Source of the DNA: Chondrilla cf. caribensis
Taxonomy: Eukaryota; Porifera; Demospongiae; Chondrillida; Chondrillidae
Direction of reading: 5' to 3'
Assembly: GCA_964020155.1 (NCBI GenBank)
Contig: OZ026548.1
Span: 5,001-69,000, forward strand
Length of the DNA stretch: 64,000 bases
Positions within the stretch are counted from its first letter, which is position 1. The number at the start of each line of letters is the position of its first letter. The position numbers were made by a program, and so were the translations under genes. The notes beneath the pieces were generated by a model. It made no database searches. It saw only the letters and a program-made list of their open reading frames with translations, and was not told the origin of the DNA. Shown piece after piece: positions 46,471-63,586 of this stretch.

Positions 46471-49400
46471 ATGCATGTGTGTGAACAAACCTCCATTAAT
46501 GGCCAGTGATGTATCATTGGTTTGATTAGGCTGCAGAGGAGTCCATACTTGCAGTGGAGCTCCAGGCATCAGTCCAAAGCTAGTACAGACCAACACAACA
46601 ACACCAATGGTAACACAAATGTGCGGTTAGCTGGGCTGTTAATGAAGTGAAATGGAGCATGAACGTTTAGTCATAGCATTAAACCTAGGCTAATGGAAAA
46701 TAGCTTTGCATTCTCTGTGGCCGCATGACACAAAGAATCTATCATGCATTGACATAGCACCTGTTTTTGTTGAACTGAATCGCAAAGTCTCCCATGGGAC
46801 TCATAGCCTTGTTGGAGAACGTCATGTCCATATAGATGGTTCCACCCCGCCTTGCCCAGGTGCCGGCCACCTCAAGACCTTGGCCATTAGCAGCAGATAG
46901 CCATATCTACAGGTTGAGGGGAATGGTAATTGGATTCCCGTTGCCATAGCAGCAACAACATCAAACCTGTTTAGGTTGCACATAGCTGGATGGTCCAGTA
47001 ACAGATGGTCCAAAGAGATCAGCAAGTCCCCCCAGACCACCCGTCTGAATAGGACCTTGAGGTTGAGTTGTGATGAAGAGGCTGGAGAGGTCTCCACCGA
47101 GGAGGTCGACCTCCCCACCCCCACCAGATGGGGCATTGTACCCTCCCCCAGTGGTGGCAGACGGCAGGTCCAGAGACAGCAAATCACCAATTAAATCACC
47201 ATCACCATCACCACCCTGAGTGGTGGAAGCAGGAGTGTCATCAGTTGGCATTGTGCCGATGGGAGCTTCCTCCTCTGTGTACTCCACGGCTGATCTGAGG
47301 GATTGGAGAGTTACCATGAGTACAGTTACCATGGTAATATAGGGGAGACATTTCTTACGGCTGTGGCTTCACAGGGAGAGTGATCCTGCGAACAGGTGCC
47401 TTCCCTTCAATGAAAGAGTTCGGTGGTTTGTGGTAAACAGAAGCCAGTGTGGAGAGCTGCCCAATTAGTTCTGGAGTGATGGTACAAAGCCTCTCATCTA
47501 CATGCACCACACTATCTTTGACGAGGCTTACAACACACCATCAAGAAGGTTGGGCTCCAGCCGATCCGTCTCCTCAGAAATCAGTGGCTTGTCTGCCAAC
47601 ACAACTTCCTTGGCTGCTGTTGGATCAGTGGAGAGCAACCTCCAGTAAATGTAGCCCCTGTCACGAAGGTCCGGGTTGTCACTGTCCTGCAGTTATACAA
47701 AGGGGGTGTGACCAAAAGTGATTATAGTCTCATATACAGAGTCCTCCCCACCTGTGTGGCCATACTCAGCACAGACTGCACCAGTTCTTGGGTATCTGTG
47801 GGACATTTCAGAAACAGCTTCACAACAGCAGTGAGGAGCTGAAGCTGCACTGTTGTGGTTTCATCGTGGAAATTCTCTAAGAAGGCTCCCAGGAGGTCAC
47901 CGGCATTGTCAATTCTTTCTGCATATTCTCCAATGATCCATATCATAGAGGCTCTGACAGGAGGGCAGTATCCACACGGAATGTCTACACATGTCAACCC
48001 CCACTACCACTGCGAGTGCACCCACGTACCTTGCCTCAGGCTCGTCCAGAGAGTCCAGATTCTCACAGAGAATTGAGATGATGTTCTCGTATTTGTTTGG
48101 ATACTTTCTGAAAATGTCCCTGATAACAACTATGGCTTCCTGCACAACATAGTTGACCTTGGTCTGGATGAGGTCCAGCAAAGTGCTGACACAGCGTTCT
48201 GCTTGGTCCTGTCAACCAACAGGAGTAAAAAAGGCAGTAAAGAACTACAATCCTCCTTAAGATCACAAAGTGAATCTTGTAGAAAGTGCAAATAGGGAAC
48301 ATGTCCAACCACTGAAGGACTGATAACACAAATATTACGTTTTCACCAAAACTTCATAATACGTACACACTGCACGCATGTTTGCGAGAGCGTGGAGTGC
48401 AGAAGGGTCACTGCCACTTCTTGAAGACAATTACTGTGTGTTGTGGAGACACCACTTTAGCCCACGGCCTATTCAGTAACACCTGGTCAGGTTGTCCTTG
48501 AGGGGTATTGTATATCACCTGTTGACATTGCAGCAACCAGGCTACACAGACAGCATCCACAAGAATGCCTTGGTACTACATGATGACACCAAACAGCACT
48601 CACAGATACTTTGATAGCACAACGCCCAATTGCTCTGACTGAACGGCGGACAAAGTCCACATCCACTTCAGTAGCATACCTGCAAAAGGTCAATCACCTT
48701 ATCTCATCACACACAGCACTACTACATACACACACAGCACCACTTCATTCACACACAGCACCACTACATTCACACACAGCACCACTACATTCACACACAG
48801 CACCACTACATTCACGGCATGCCTCAAGACTCACTCTTTCAACTCGGAGAGGACTTGAGCAATGTTGTGCTCGGTGGTGAGGCGGATCATGATGTCGAGC
48901 TTCTCCAATTTGACATAGATGGGATCGTTGTACTTAACAAAGAACACTTTCATATCATCTTTCAAGATGTTGGATCTAACAGGTGAGGACGGCACATGAA
49001 ACCCGGATGCAGAGTGGGTAGATTACATCCTTGCCTTTTCTGCACAATGAGGTTGATGTTACGCAATGCCACATACTGTATCTCTGGCTGGGATGAGAGG
49101 AGCGTGACTGAATGGAGAGAGCAAATTTACAGTGAAACCGCTATGGAGTTGTGCCCACTACTACACCCACCTAGAGGAGGGGCTAGCTTCTTGCCAAGGG
49201 AATCCAGAAATGGTGAATCATCGGGAATGGCTTCAGCCATTCTCATGAGGACCTTGACTGCAGACAGGACCACTGCCGCATTGGCATGGGACAGCCGTGG
49301 GGTGACACGTTCACACACACTACAAACAACAAACACGAACACACATAAACATGACGTCACCACCCAACCCATCCAATGCACACTGCACCTCTGTGCTTCT

Positions 49401-50698
49401 CTCTCATCGGAGGGTGTGTACACCGCTATGGAGTCAAGGATGAAGACCTGCCCCCACTCCGTGCACTCGTTGAGGGCAGTGAGGAGCTTGTTGATAGTGG
49501 GCGTGTCCAGGTCCGAGAGGGTGGTGGCACTCTGGGATGTCTCACCAATCTCGGCCAAGGCAGCAACAGCATTAGCCACCACCTGATAGGACCACAGCAC
49601 TAGATCACATAATTGTTACTAAATATAGTACAATATACCATACAGTGAGAAATTTTCTCAGAGGAAAGTTTCCAATTTTGCTTAAAAAGCACAATTTCAC
49701 AGTTTTCACATTAACAAATCTGTGGTGCCATTAATCACTTTAAAGTTTGGGATTATAATTGCACGAATAAAAAAATCCAAAAATACGTGTGTGAAAATAA
49801 TCCTTAGTATAATATCAATCTATACATAAGTATATTAGGGCATATACACTTCCATACCATGGGGTTGGAGTCAGACAATGTTTCCTTCAGCAATTCAAGA
49901 AAACCTTGATCCTCTACTAGAGTGGAGTTGATGTCATAGAGCTTGGCCACACAAACACAAGCAGTCTTCCTCACATAAGGATCATCATCCTACAGAACAC
50001 ACAAGGCGTGTTAGCTGCAGCACAGATGCTCACACACGCACACGCACACGCACACGCACACGCACACATACACACACACGCACACACGCACACACGCACA
50101 CACCCTCAGGCACTTTCTAAGTGGTTCACACAAATATTCGGTTATCTTGTCCACTCTGATGCAACCCATGGTTCTCACGGCCAAGGCTCGGATCAGAGGG
50201 TTGGGGTCGTGGCAGTCCTACACGAAAAGACCATATGCACGTGATCATCACTGACTCCATATTACACTATAAATAAGGGGAAAATGGCGGACCTTGGCAA
50301 ACGTGTTGACCGCCAGAATAGCTAAATCCGGCTGAGATTTTGCATAGTTCATGAGATACAGATAAACCAATTTCTTTAGCTCCAAATTGTCCGTCTGCAT
50401 ACAGTTGATGACATCGGGGAACAACGAACTACGATCAAAAGAAATACTAACATCATAGTAATTTACATACTCAATAAAATACTAGATTTGCTTTACCTAA
50501 CGTCTTTGCCAACAGTCATATTTGCAATAATCTTCTTGACCGCTTCTTTTTTCCGTATTTTGTTATCTCCTTGGAGATCCACTTTGAGTTCGGCCAATTC
50601 GCCTTAAGACGCGGAAGGATTACAATAAATTGTTTATAAACGTCGTATACACAGTGCAAACCTTTCTTGGTCGTTGCAAAGTATTTTGAATCGGTCAT
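45663..50698 (-). CDS. AP2B1: AP-1/AP-2 complex beta adaptin
   Basis: Large beta subunit of the clathrin adaptor complexes AP-1 and/or AP-2, acting in cargo sorting at the trans-Golgi and plasma membrane. Start 50696-50698 ([13 protein letters not shown]); about 21 exons run to stop 45663-45665 ([11 protein letters not shown]). HEAT-repeat trunk: [170 protein letters not shown] Gly-rich hinge with clathrin-box-like [12 protein letters not shown] follows, then the ear ([61 protein letters not shown]). Beta1 and beta2 are not distinguishable here; many invertebrates have one gene serving both complexes. The symbol is the closest vertebrate match. Confidence 0.95.
45918..46008 (+). repeat. 15-bp minisatellite at an AP beta intron
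   Basis: About five units of GCACACCAACACATG in tandem, between the exon for [19 protein letters not shown] and the [11 protein letters not shown] exon. Confidence 0.9.
46402..46482 (+). repeat. (TG)n microsatellite in an AP beta intron
   Basis: About 35 TG units between the exons carrying [12 protein letters not shown] and [12 protein letters not shown]. Confidence 0.95.
48718..48815 (+). repeat. 21-bp minisatellite in an AP beta intron
   Basis: Four to five units of CTACATTCACACACAGCACCA between the YATEVDVDF exon and the [12 protein letters not shown] exon. Confidence 0.9.
50028..50104 (+). repeat. CA/CGCA microsatellite in an AP beta intron
   Basis: CACACG and CACGCA units next to the exon encoding [15 protein letters not shown]. 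Confidence 0.9.
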
Positions 50699-51548
50699 TT
50701 TTGATCCAATAAGGAACACGACTAGCAATGGGGAGTTGACTGGACACGCGAACGAGAAACTGCGTGGTCTACGCGTACGCGCTTGTAGTTATTGCCTTTT
50801 ATGGCAGTCACGTGAGCACAACCATACCATACCAATGCGTGACATCACAGTACACATATATACTGTACAGGAAATGTCCACTGGATATTTGCATGTCAGC
50901 CAATTTATACTTCCAACACTTATTACATAGACTCTTGTGTTAAACCACAGAAAATCTAACATGTCAGATTTTATATGGTCGAACAGACACAATGTTTGTC
51001 AGTCAATTGGTGTGTTCTCTGTCTACGGGAACACTTGATGTGATTCCAGGTGTTTGAAGTGGTCCCCAGCTGGTGTGGCATTTGTTTCTTCCTCCACTCT
51101 CAAAGGGAATGTTACAAATGCCAGACACTTCAAAAGGCTGAGTCTAACTCCTCCACAATGCACCTACATACAGCCAGCTAATATCTAATAAAGAATTTAA
51201 ATGGATAAGTCTCATTCTTTCACGGCTAATTGCTTTGCTGATTGTCTACAGAATTGTGGTGCCGTACCTCAAGTACAGGGATAAGTTCCTCATTGTTTTA
51301 CTGCGGATCACAACATGTATACCAAGGAGCACAGTGTCGTTGGAGACATATAATGGTGTTTACGATCCATAGCAACCACTACATCTTTTCAATGATTGAG
51401 AAAAGATAAAAACATACAAATATCACTCCTATACAGGTTACAATCCTAAACATACATACACACTCTTACACATATGTACACATGTATATGAATAAAATCA
51501 ACAACATTCGTTCGGGGTCTCAGGTCAAATCCAGATGGACAGTCAGTG
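50699..51548. other. Interval between AP beta start and GLE1 stop
   Basis: 850 bp, tandem arrangement on the minus strand. The first part should hold the AP beta promoter (CpG-containing stretch ACGCGTACGCG near 50770) and the last part the GLE1 3' untranslated region. No further gene or repeat was recognised. Confidence 0.45.
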
Positions 51549-56066
<4,518 letters not shown>

Positions 56067-56156
56067 TTTGCGATCTGCGTTCTTCTCCGTTCGCTGTAAT
56101 AATTGTCCGTCATTCGAGCTATCGGTAACGGTAGATGATACGCAGAGAGATCTGGA
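56067..56156. promoter_or_regulatory. Bidirectional promoter between GLE1 and ZCCHC8
   Basis: Only 90 bp separate the two divergent start codons. No TATA box is evident. The core promoters must overlap, or the transcription starts lie very close to the start codons. Confidence 0.7.
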
Positions 56157-56273
56157 ATGAGCAATCGTGTACAGTTTGATAATTTAGTGGATGCAGAGTC
56201 CTATATTAGGAAATTAGAAGAAGAAAATATCCTACCGACGTGTTCTCCGTGTTGTGTTGAGTACAGCTCTTGT

Positions 56274-56365
<92 letters not shown>

Positions 56366-59300
56366 CATGGAGTTGAAGATTGAGTCCAAAGTGGAGTAAG
56401 CTGAAAATTATTGTTTTCACCATGTACATGTACATATGTATGCTGTGTGTATGCCACTATTAATTTTATTCTTAACTCTGCCCACTTGAAAATCTTAAAG
56501 AGAAAATACGAGTCTTTTCTAGCATATCTCAATGGTATGATTGGGTAATCTTCTGATTCAGCAACACTAGCTGTCTGTATACGTCTCTCCCTCTTTGGAT
56601 CCCCAGTCACAACCCTCATGTCGGCGATGGTCCCATCCTGTGCGCTGTCTACTTCAATTCTGTCTTGGGAAGGTAATTGTTGATGACCACAGTCAATGTC
56701 GGCCTTTACTTTTACACTCCTTGATGCAGTCATTACCACAGTGATCTGGAGAAGAAGATTGTGGGGAATTGGTACAAAGGACCTTTGCTCTATTCCTGTC
56801 AACTGGTCGCCCCAGCACAGAACACACACCAAGTACTGTTCATTATATTATTAGTGCGGGTGTGGTATCACCTCCTGGTGTAGCTCACTCAGTGATGGTG
56901 TACTTCTGTACTACCACTCCAGCCTTCGGACTTTCCTGTGGGCAACAGTCAGTCACACGAATCCACAAAGATGCTTGCAGTGAGCAGGTGCATTTTGAGT
57001 GGTGCTGTCTTGTTCCCACAGCATCTCCTTGCCTGGTGTAGATCAATGGTAGAGTGGAGTACTTCTATAACTTCTGTGTGGACAGTCTTGGGATAGCAGT
57101 GCAGGAGTGTGGTGACCACTATCTTCCTCTCTACAAGCAACCAATGTGCCCTAAGTGTATTGTGTGAGTGTGGGGATTGCTGTGGCTGTCAACAGCTGTC
57201 CTTGATCTTGCAGATTCACTCAAGTCTATGATTCAGAGATTTGGTCCAGTCCAGTCGACAGTGAGGGTGACCGGAAGAGAAAACAACCGTAAGACCCACG
57301 TTATGATGCTAGTGGTCTCTGTGTGATTGTACAGTTCAAATCCTCATCAAACAGGAGGAGCTGTTGGAACTGTGGCAGTCATGAGCACAGCCTCAAGCAA
57401 TGTCCTCAACCTAAAAACTACGCAAAGATCAATTCCAACAGAAGTAGTCTTCCCAGTCGCACTGGTACAGGCAGGTCTGTGATCACATGACAGTCACATG
57501 CCTCTGTGTGTGTGTGTGATGTGCTCTTTGCTGACAGGTACCACAGACTGCAGGATGAGAGGTTTGACTTCAAACCAGGTTCACTAAGGTGAGTGGGGGT
57601 GTGACGCGTCTCTCCTGCCAACCACGGTATCCACAAGGATTCCCACTCCATTGTTTCATTGCATTATGAACATTAAAGAGATAAGCATCTCTATCGCATC
57701 GTGGTGTTAGTGAAGTTTTCGATACAATCAATGGCATATCTGGCTAATTTGAAGATACTGATTGAATTATGAGTTATTTATCCAAAATGCTTTGTGTTGT
57801 TTGCTAGTGCAAAGCTGTTGGCAGCCTTGGGGTTGAGGAAGGGCCAGATACCTGAATACATATATCGTATGAGAGAGAAAGGCTACCCTCCTGGCTACAA
57901 GTTGGTGGGGAGGAATTGGAGCGGCATGTTCGTCTATAGTGAGAAAAGCGATGCAGGTTAGTCCTGGTGCTGGTGGTCCGGATGACTCTTGTGTTTACGT
58001 CCTCTTGTTCAATCAGATGACCACAAGACAGAATGTAGAGATAAAGGTGAGTTGATCCCTGTAATTATTTCTGATGATCACACCTCTGAAACACGTTTTA
58101 TGGTGTTGTTATGGCTACTGTCTCCTCATCCTACACATGTTGTCTGTCAAATGTCACAGACTTTCAGTCTGTACTACACACACAGGCTGCCACTGTCATG
58201 TACACCCTCTTTGATGTAGTGCTAACCATCGGTTTTGGAACTTAACGGTCCACTGATCATCTTACATACTGCAATAGGCTGAGGGGAAATCCCCTTGACA
58301 CCGGAATGTAATATATGCTAGCTCCCTTTCAATTACACTCCCTCTCTCCCTCTCTCCCTTTCTCCCTCTCTTCAGAGGAAGAGGTACTTTACCCTGGCTT
58401 CAACGCACCTGACGACTGTTACACTGATGAAGTGAGTATGAACAAATCATTAAATGGTTGCTATGGTTACTTCATTTGTATAATGTGTGCACATGCCTGA
58501 TCAATTGGCTGTCCTAGGAAGTAATTTAATGTTGATTCTGCAGTTCTAAGAATGGCTTGACTAAAACACCTACCTACACCCAAGGTTGTTTCTGTGTATG
58601 ACCAGCCGTGACCCCGTTCCATCTCATTAGTGAGATTCCTGAAGATTTAAACCGTCTTTGATGTGTTTCTCCAGTCTTAATAGTGTCACTGTTCAGCTAT
58701 CTCCTGAAGCACCCGATCATTACACAAATGATCTGCAGACAGTCAGGCACCTGCCAGCAGTACACTTGCTTGCAATGTGAATTCCACTCAGTCTTGGACA
58801 GTCTCTCTGTGTTTGCATGGGGACAGTGGTCACAGGCTCTGGGGGAGGTTGATATAGCAACATTTTGATGGAACCCTCCCATCCCGCCCACATCCCTGAG
58901 CAGCTACTTCAGCTCTTAATGCAGAGGACTAGTTTACACAGTCACAATAGCTAAAACAATGGCACCACATTTTTCAATTTCTTCAGTCGTTGCAGTTTCC
59001 TCAAAAGACACAAAGGCTTCCTTTGAGTGTAGTATCCTAGCCCTACCGTAGTGAATGTTTAGCTGAATGCTTTGATGTACTCACAGAGGTTGTCACTAGA
59101 AGACTGTCTTAATTCCATTGTTTGCATGAGTGAAGATCAAAGGCACTATTGTTACATTTTTATGTCTTCATTAATATCAATCAGCAAATGCGGACTCTTC
59201 ACAGTATATTTAATACCTTATATGTATAGTAATACAGTATGTAGCGTGTGTACTGTATGTAGTGTGTGTATTGTATGTAGTGTGTGTACTGTGTGTAGTG

Positions 59301-61244
59301 TGTGTACGGTATGTAGTGTGTGTACTGTATGTAGTGTGTCTACTGTGTGTAGTGTGTGTACTGTGTGTAGTGTGTGTACGGTATGTAGTGTGTGTACTGT
59401 GTGTAGTGTGTGTACTGTGTGTAGTGTGTGTACGGTATGTAGTGTGTATACTGTATGTAGTGTGTGTACTGTATGTAGTGTGTGTACGGTATGTAGTGTG
59501 TGTACTGTATGTAGTGTGTCTACTGTGTGTAGTGTGTGTACTGTGTGTAGTGTGTGTACTGTATGTAGCGTGTGTATTGTATGTAGTGTGTGTACTGTAT
59601 GTAGTGTGTGTACTGTATGTAGTGTGTGTACGGTATGTAGTGTGTGTACTGTATGTAGTGTGTGTACTGTGTGTAGTGTGTGTACGGTATGTAGTGTGTG
59701 TACTGTGTGTAGTGTGTGTACTGTATGTAGTGTGTGTACGGTATGTAGTGTGTGTACTGTATGTAGTGTGTATACTGTATGTAGTGTGTGTACTGTATGT
59801 AGTGTGTGTACTGTATGTAGTGTGTGTACGGTATGTAGTGTGTGTACTGTATGTAGTGTGTGTATTGCATGTAGTGTGTATTGTGTGTTGTGTGTGTGAT
59901 GCATGTACTGTATTTATTGTATTTATTGTGTGTGTAATTAATATCTGTAGTGTACTGTTCCTGTAGACTGACAAAACATGGAATGACATGGAAATTAGTG
60001 ATGAAGAGCTAGGTAAACAGCTGCTCCAACAACTGCACACACTACACACAACAAAAGATGGTAATGGGTGGATGGAAAATGTCTGAATTCGTGCACACCC
60101 ACCTACACACCCGCCTACCCACCCACCTACCCACCCACCTGTACACACTTACAGTCCTTACAGATCTGCTCAATATAACCACTTTAAGGATCTCACTATT
60201 CATATGGACATAATCTTGTTAGTAGTATCTTAAGTCTCACAATCTTCTTTTTGAGGTGTGTGATTGAGTTAGTCGACAGTTCTTATCATCTCAAAATAGT
60301 TCCCATTGTACTGCTAATGGTCTCCATGTAGTCCACCAGTGGTCTCCTTGTAGTCCACCAGTGGTCTCCTAGTAGTCCACCAGTGGTCTCTGGTAGTCCA
60401 CCAGTGGTCTCCTTGTAGTCCACCAGTGGTCTCCTTGTAGTCCACCAGTGGTCTCCTTGTAGTCCACCAGTGGTCTCCTTGTAGTCCACCAGTGGTCTCC
60501 TGGTAGTCCACCAGTGGTCTCCATGTAGTCCACCAGTGGTCTCCTGGTAGTCTACCAGTGGTCTCCTTGTAGTCCACCAGTGGTCTCCTGGTAGTCCACC
60601 AGTGGTCTCCTTGTAGTCCACCAGTGGTCTCCTTGTAGTCCACCAGTGGTCTCCTTGTAGTCCACCAGTGGTCTCCTTGTAGTCCACCAGTGGTCTCCTG
60701 GTAGTCCACCAGTGGTCTCCTGGTAGTCCACCAGTGGTCTCCTTGTAGTGCACCAGTGGTCTCCTAGTAGTCCACCAGTGGTTTGCTGGTAGTCCACCAG
60801 TGGTCTCCTTGTAGTCCACCAGTGGTCTCCTTGTAGTCCACCAGTGGTCTCCTTGTAGTGCACCAGTGGTCTCCTAGTAGTCCACCAGTGGTTTGCTGGT
60901 AGTCCACCAGGGGATTCCCCCTCATGTCATTCAGCACATCAACCAAGCTTTAAGGAAGTAATCCCTCCACTAAAAATGCAAATTAAGTACATATTATATG
61001 AATTTTCTCTGTAGAAGAAGGTGAACTCAGTGAGGAGAAGGCAGGAACCACTAAGGAGAAGAGGGAACCAATTGAAGATGAAAGTGAATCAGATGAAGAT
61101 GACTATGTTGCTCCACCTAAAGTTTTTGCTATGGATTTCCCCCCTGATGTCATTCAGCACATCAACCAGACAAGTAATCCCACAGTTAGAAAATGGAAGT
61201 CGATTAGGGGAATTTTAAAGCGTGAACGCAAAGCCAATATATAG
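56157..61244 (+). CDS. ZCCHC8: Zinc finger CCHC protein 8, NEXT complex subunit
   Basis: Scaffold of the nuclear exosome targeting complex (with MTR4 and RBM7), which sends promoter upstream transcripts and other short RNAs for decay. Exons in order: MSNRVQFDNLVDAES with a coiled coil; ENLKEKIRVFSSIS; a short exon with DGPILCAVYFNSVLG; HYHSDLEKKIVGNW; a region ending HKDACSEQ; NGRVEYFYNFCVDSLG (57044 on); the zinc knuckle CWNCGSHEHSLKQCPQP (57355-57410, C-X2-C-X4-H-X4-C complete); the PSP domain RLQDERFDFKPGSLS, LLAALGLRKGQIPEYIYRMR, KGYPPGYKLVG; and EEEVLYPGFNAPDDCY (58375-58431). After a repeat-filled intron come TDKTWNDMEISDEELG and a last exon ending NPTVRKWKSIRGILKRE, stop 61242-61244. 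The 5' exons before the zinc knuckle and those between 58.5 and 59.9 kb are the least certain. It is shorter than the human protein in the Pro-rich region. Confidence 0.9.
56275..56363 (+). repeat. (GT)n microsatellite in the first ZCCHC8 intron
   Basis: About 43 GT units, just after the first coding exon. It mirrors the CA tract in the first intron of the divergent GLE1 gene. Confidence 0.97.
59225..59935 (+). repeat. 18-bp minisatellite in a ZCCHC8 intron
   Basis: About 38 units of TGTATGTAGTGTGTGTAC, with ACTGTGT, ACGGTAT and TATACTG variants. An 18-bp period keeps several frames open over 700 bp on both strands; these frames are artefacts. Confidence 0.97.
60310..60910 (-). repeat. 22-bp minisatellite in a ZCCHC8 intron
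   Basis: About 27 units of GGTCTCCTTGTAGTCCACCA plus GT, with CTAG, CTGG and CATG variants at one position. The minus strand reads as a 22-residue repeat (GDHWWTTRRPLVDYKETTGG type) in all frames. A larger internal duplication is visible near 60745-60905, where the GGTTTGCTGG variant unit occurs twice. Confidence 0.96.
60908..60961 (+). pseudogene. Partial duplicate of the last ZCCHC8 exon
   Basis: A segment reading PPHVIQHINQALRK then a stop codon copies the PPDVIQHINQ part of the true last exon about 220 bp downstream, with roughly 90% identity over 36 bp. It is preceded by CCACCAG from the minisatellite, which could act as a splice acceptor, so it is either an exon relic or an alternative terminal exon. 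Confidence 0.55.
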
Positions 61245-61825
61245 TTGAAATGTGACAACATGTTTAATCCTTTTATCTTTTATTATTGGCTATTTGTAAC
61301 AATGTTGTTAATGTGTTTCTTCAGTTACCATGGAGATGCCAATTACCCATTATAAACACTTTCCCCTAGAAAGTAACCAATGAAAAGTGATCATGAACTA
61401 GCTCCTCCCCTAATACCACGCATACCAGGTGCCTTTGACTAGTTACAACACATTACCGTGTATGATATCCTGTTGTATCACTGATTATGCTAGGTGAGAT
61501 TACAATTTTGCACTGTAGTAGTACTCACTAAAACAAGTGTACGATTCTAGTTAGTTGGGGAGAAAATCAGATATTCACATCAATCAAGGTTAAAATCCAA
61601 GAGTAATATATTAGAATCTGGCAATAAGCACACAATGACATGAAGGTACAACAAGACACACATTACAGTATATTACGGCAAAAAACAGTAAATTATGTAC
61701 AATATCGGTAGCACAGCAAGTGAACGGACAAAGTCCCAACAATAATGTGGTTTAACAATAATTGAAGAAAAAAAAAAGCAAATGTTCTGTTAGTCCAGTG
61801 TCGTGAATTTGCAGACAAGAATGTC
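61245..61825. other. Convergent intergenic region
   Basis: 581 AT-rich bases between the ZCCHC8 and SH3-protein stop codons. No gene, RNA or repeat was recognised. Confidence 0.5.
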
Positions 61826-63586
61826 TTAAATGACAGGTGGGTGGATCACCCATACTGGAAGGTATCCCACTTTGTTGGTCCTTGGACAGTAGACCCAAAC
61901 TTTCTTGACATTGCTTTGAGAGAGGACATCAGCTAGTACTACTTCTCCCAGCTCCACTTGTAGTTCATCTGCGTCAACTGGTTCGTAGTTGGAGAGAACG
62001 AGGAGACGTGTTCCAATTTTCTGAATCTCTTCCTTATCCTGTAACACTGGATTCTTTGAGGGATTGCGCTGTGCAAGAGCCAACTGACGAAACTGAGCCT
62101 TAGCAAACTCTCTCTGAGCACGTGATGACGACATGGATCGACCTTTGAGGTGATGAGGGAGTTGCCTCGAGGAACGTTCCGGTCTTCTAAGAGGTGCTCT
62201 GTTCATTGGGGGTCCAGTCATCTTTTGAAGAGCTAAAGAATCAAATAAGAAATAGTCAAACATTTGCCCTTAATGCCAAAATAAACATAAACACATTCCA
62301 TGGACAACAAATGAGTGAGAAATCTGTTTTGTGCCAGCTAACAGCCAATAATCATTGAAACAAACGAGATAAAAAGCAGAACATCTGGCTATGAATATAA
62401 TTAACAACAGGTGTGTTAATCATGCAAAATAACTGAGCATGCAGGTGTGTGTGCTCACCTGGATGGGTGCCAAAGGAGAGACAACACCGTGGTACGTAGC
62501 CCTCGTCCCCGGGTACAGTGCTGACCCACAGCCACTCTGGGTCCTCCGCATTGAGGACCTTCACTTGCTCTCCTTTGGTGACCATAACCTCGTTCTCGTC
62601 ACTAGCACTGAAGTCATGGATAACAACCAACTCTTCTATGAAGCTACATCTAAAGTGGCTATACGATGACGGTCCACTGTGGTGTGATATGGAGTAGGAA
62701 CTCTTGTGGTGACGAGGCACACTGCCATAGGCGAACCTGGAGGGTTGCCCACACTCTGACACATAGCCTGACACTACCTCCGTGTTTGGAGTCTGGAAAC
62801 GAACGTCTCTACGTCCACTGCTCCTTCCGCGAGTGGAGAATCCACTAGCGATGGATGTGGTGTCCATTCGAGATCTAATTGGTCGCGACCTGAACCCTGG
62901 GTCCGTCTCGTAGCCACAGGACCTTCCTCGACGAAAGCCTTCTCCTTCCGAAGCATACCCTGAGCTCCCGTACTTCCTCGACACTCTGATAAAGTGGTAA
63001 GGAACGAATCCCTTGTCGCCTTGCTTGGTTTGAGAGAAGGCCCAGTCACCTTGACGATAAAGAACCTTGATCCTTTGGCCTTTCTTCACGGATATTTCCT
63101 CCACACAGCAAGCGTCGTAGTCTTTGATGACCGACATAATGACACACGCTGGGTTCGAACGGGTGGCTCTACTCAATAACTGTCCCTCGGGAGAGTTGTC
63201 ATCTGTGGCGTACCCCGACGCATATCCCGATGACTTTGACTGGAAGGACTGCCCGCTGTCGTTGCTCTGCTGAGAGCGGTTGTAGTCCGAACTGTCCGTC
63301 GCCGTGGGCGAGAGTGACCCCTGGGGTACACGATGGTAAACGTCCGATTTCTGGGCCTGAATGAGGTTCGTGATGGGCGCATGGAGATCCAGGATGTCTT
63401 GTGGACCATTTGATTTACGCTTCTTGCCTGCAAGTCAACGGATAAGGGAAACCAGTTTGTAAATACCGCCAAATTTCGTGTAGACAAAATAAACAACGGA
63501 CAAACATTCTTTACTTAGCTGCAGCGTCTTAACTAATCTCACCAACCTTTGGTTCTCTTGGGGTGTAAGCACATTAGAAAGGACAT
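61826..63586 (-). CDS. Triple SH3-domain adaptor, Dlish-like
   Basis: Three minus-strand exons: 63547-63586 (MSFLMCLHPKRTKG), 62459-63427 and 61826-62232, all joining in frame. The first SH3 domain (about 63000-63140) reads VIKDYDACCVEEISVKKGQR, then DWAFSQTKQGDKGFVPYHFI. A Ser/Arg/Gly-rich linker with repeated SGYAS, SGYVS and GYETD motifs follows. The second SH3 (62475-62645) reads VVIHDFSASDENEVMVTKG and GDEGYVPRCCL. The third (61830-62010) reads VLSNYEPVDADELQVELGE and NKVGYLPVWVI. Each keeps the acidic RT-loop and the final G-[FY]-[VL]-P motif. Three spaced SH3 domains after a basic N-terminus resemble Drosophila Dlish (CG10933), a partner of Dachs and Fat in growth control. That assignment is from memory; another multi-SH3 adaptor is possible. 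Confidence 0.8.

Noticed and set aside
56365..56832. Minus-strand 155-residue protein overlapping ZCCHC8
   Set aside because: It looks protein-like, but the + strand shows DGPILCAVYFNSVLG and HYHSDLEKKI in spliceable exons matching ZCCHC8 order, so the minus frame is a shadow.
59072..60148. Cys/Val or Thr/His repeat proteins of 230-310 residues
   Set aside because: Translation of the 18-bp intronic minisatellite; no start context, no splice support, and open on both strands.
60286..60946. Repeat protein GDHWWTTRRPLVDYKETTGG
   Set aside because: Translation of the 22-bp minisatellite, open in all three minus frames because 22 is not a multiple of three and the unit has no stop codon.
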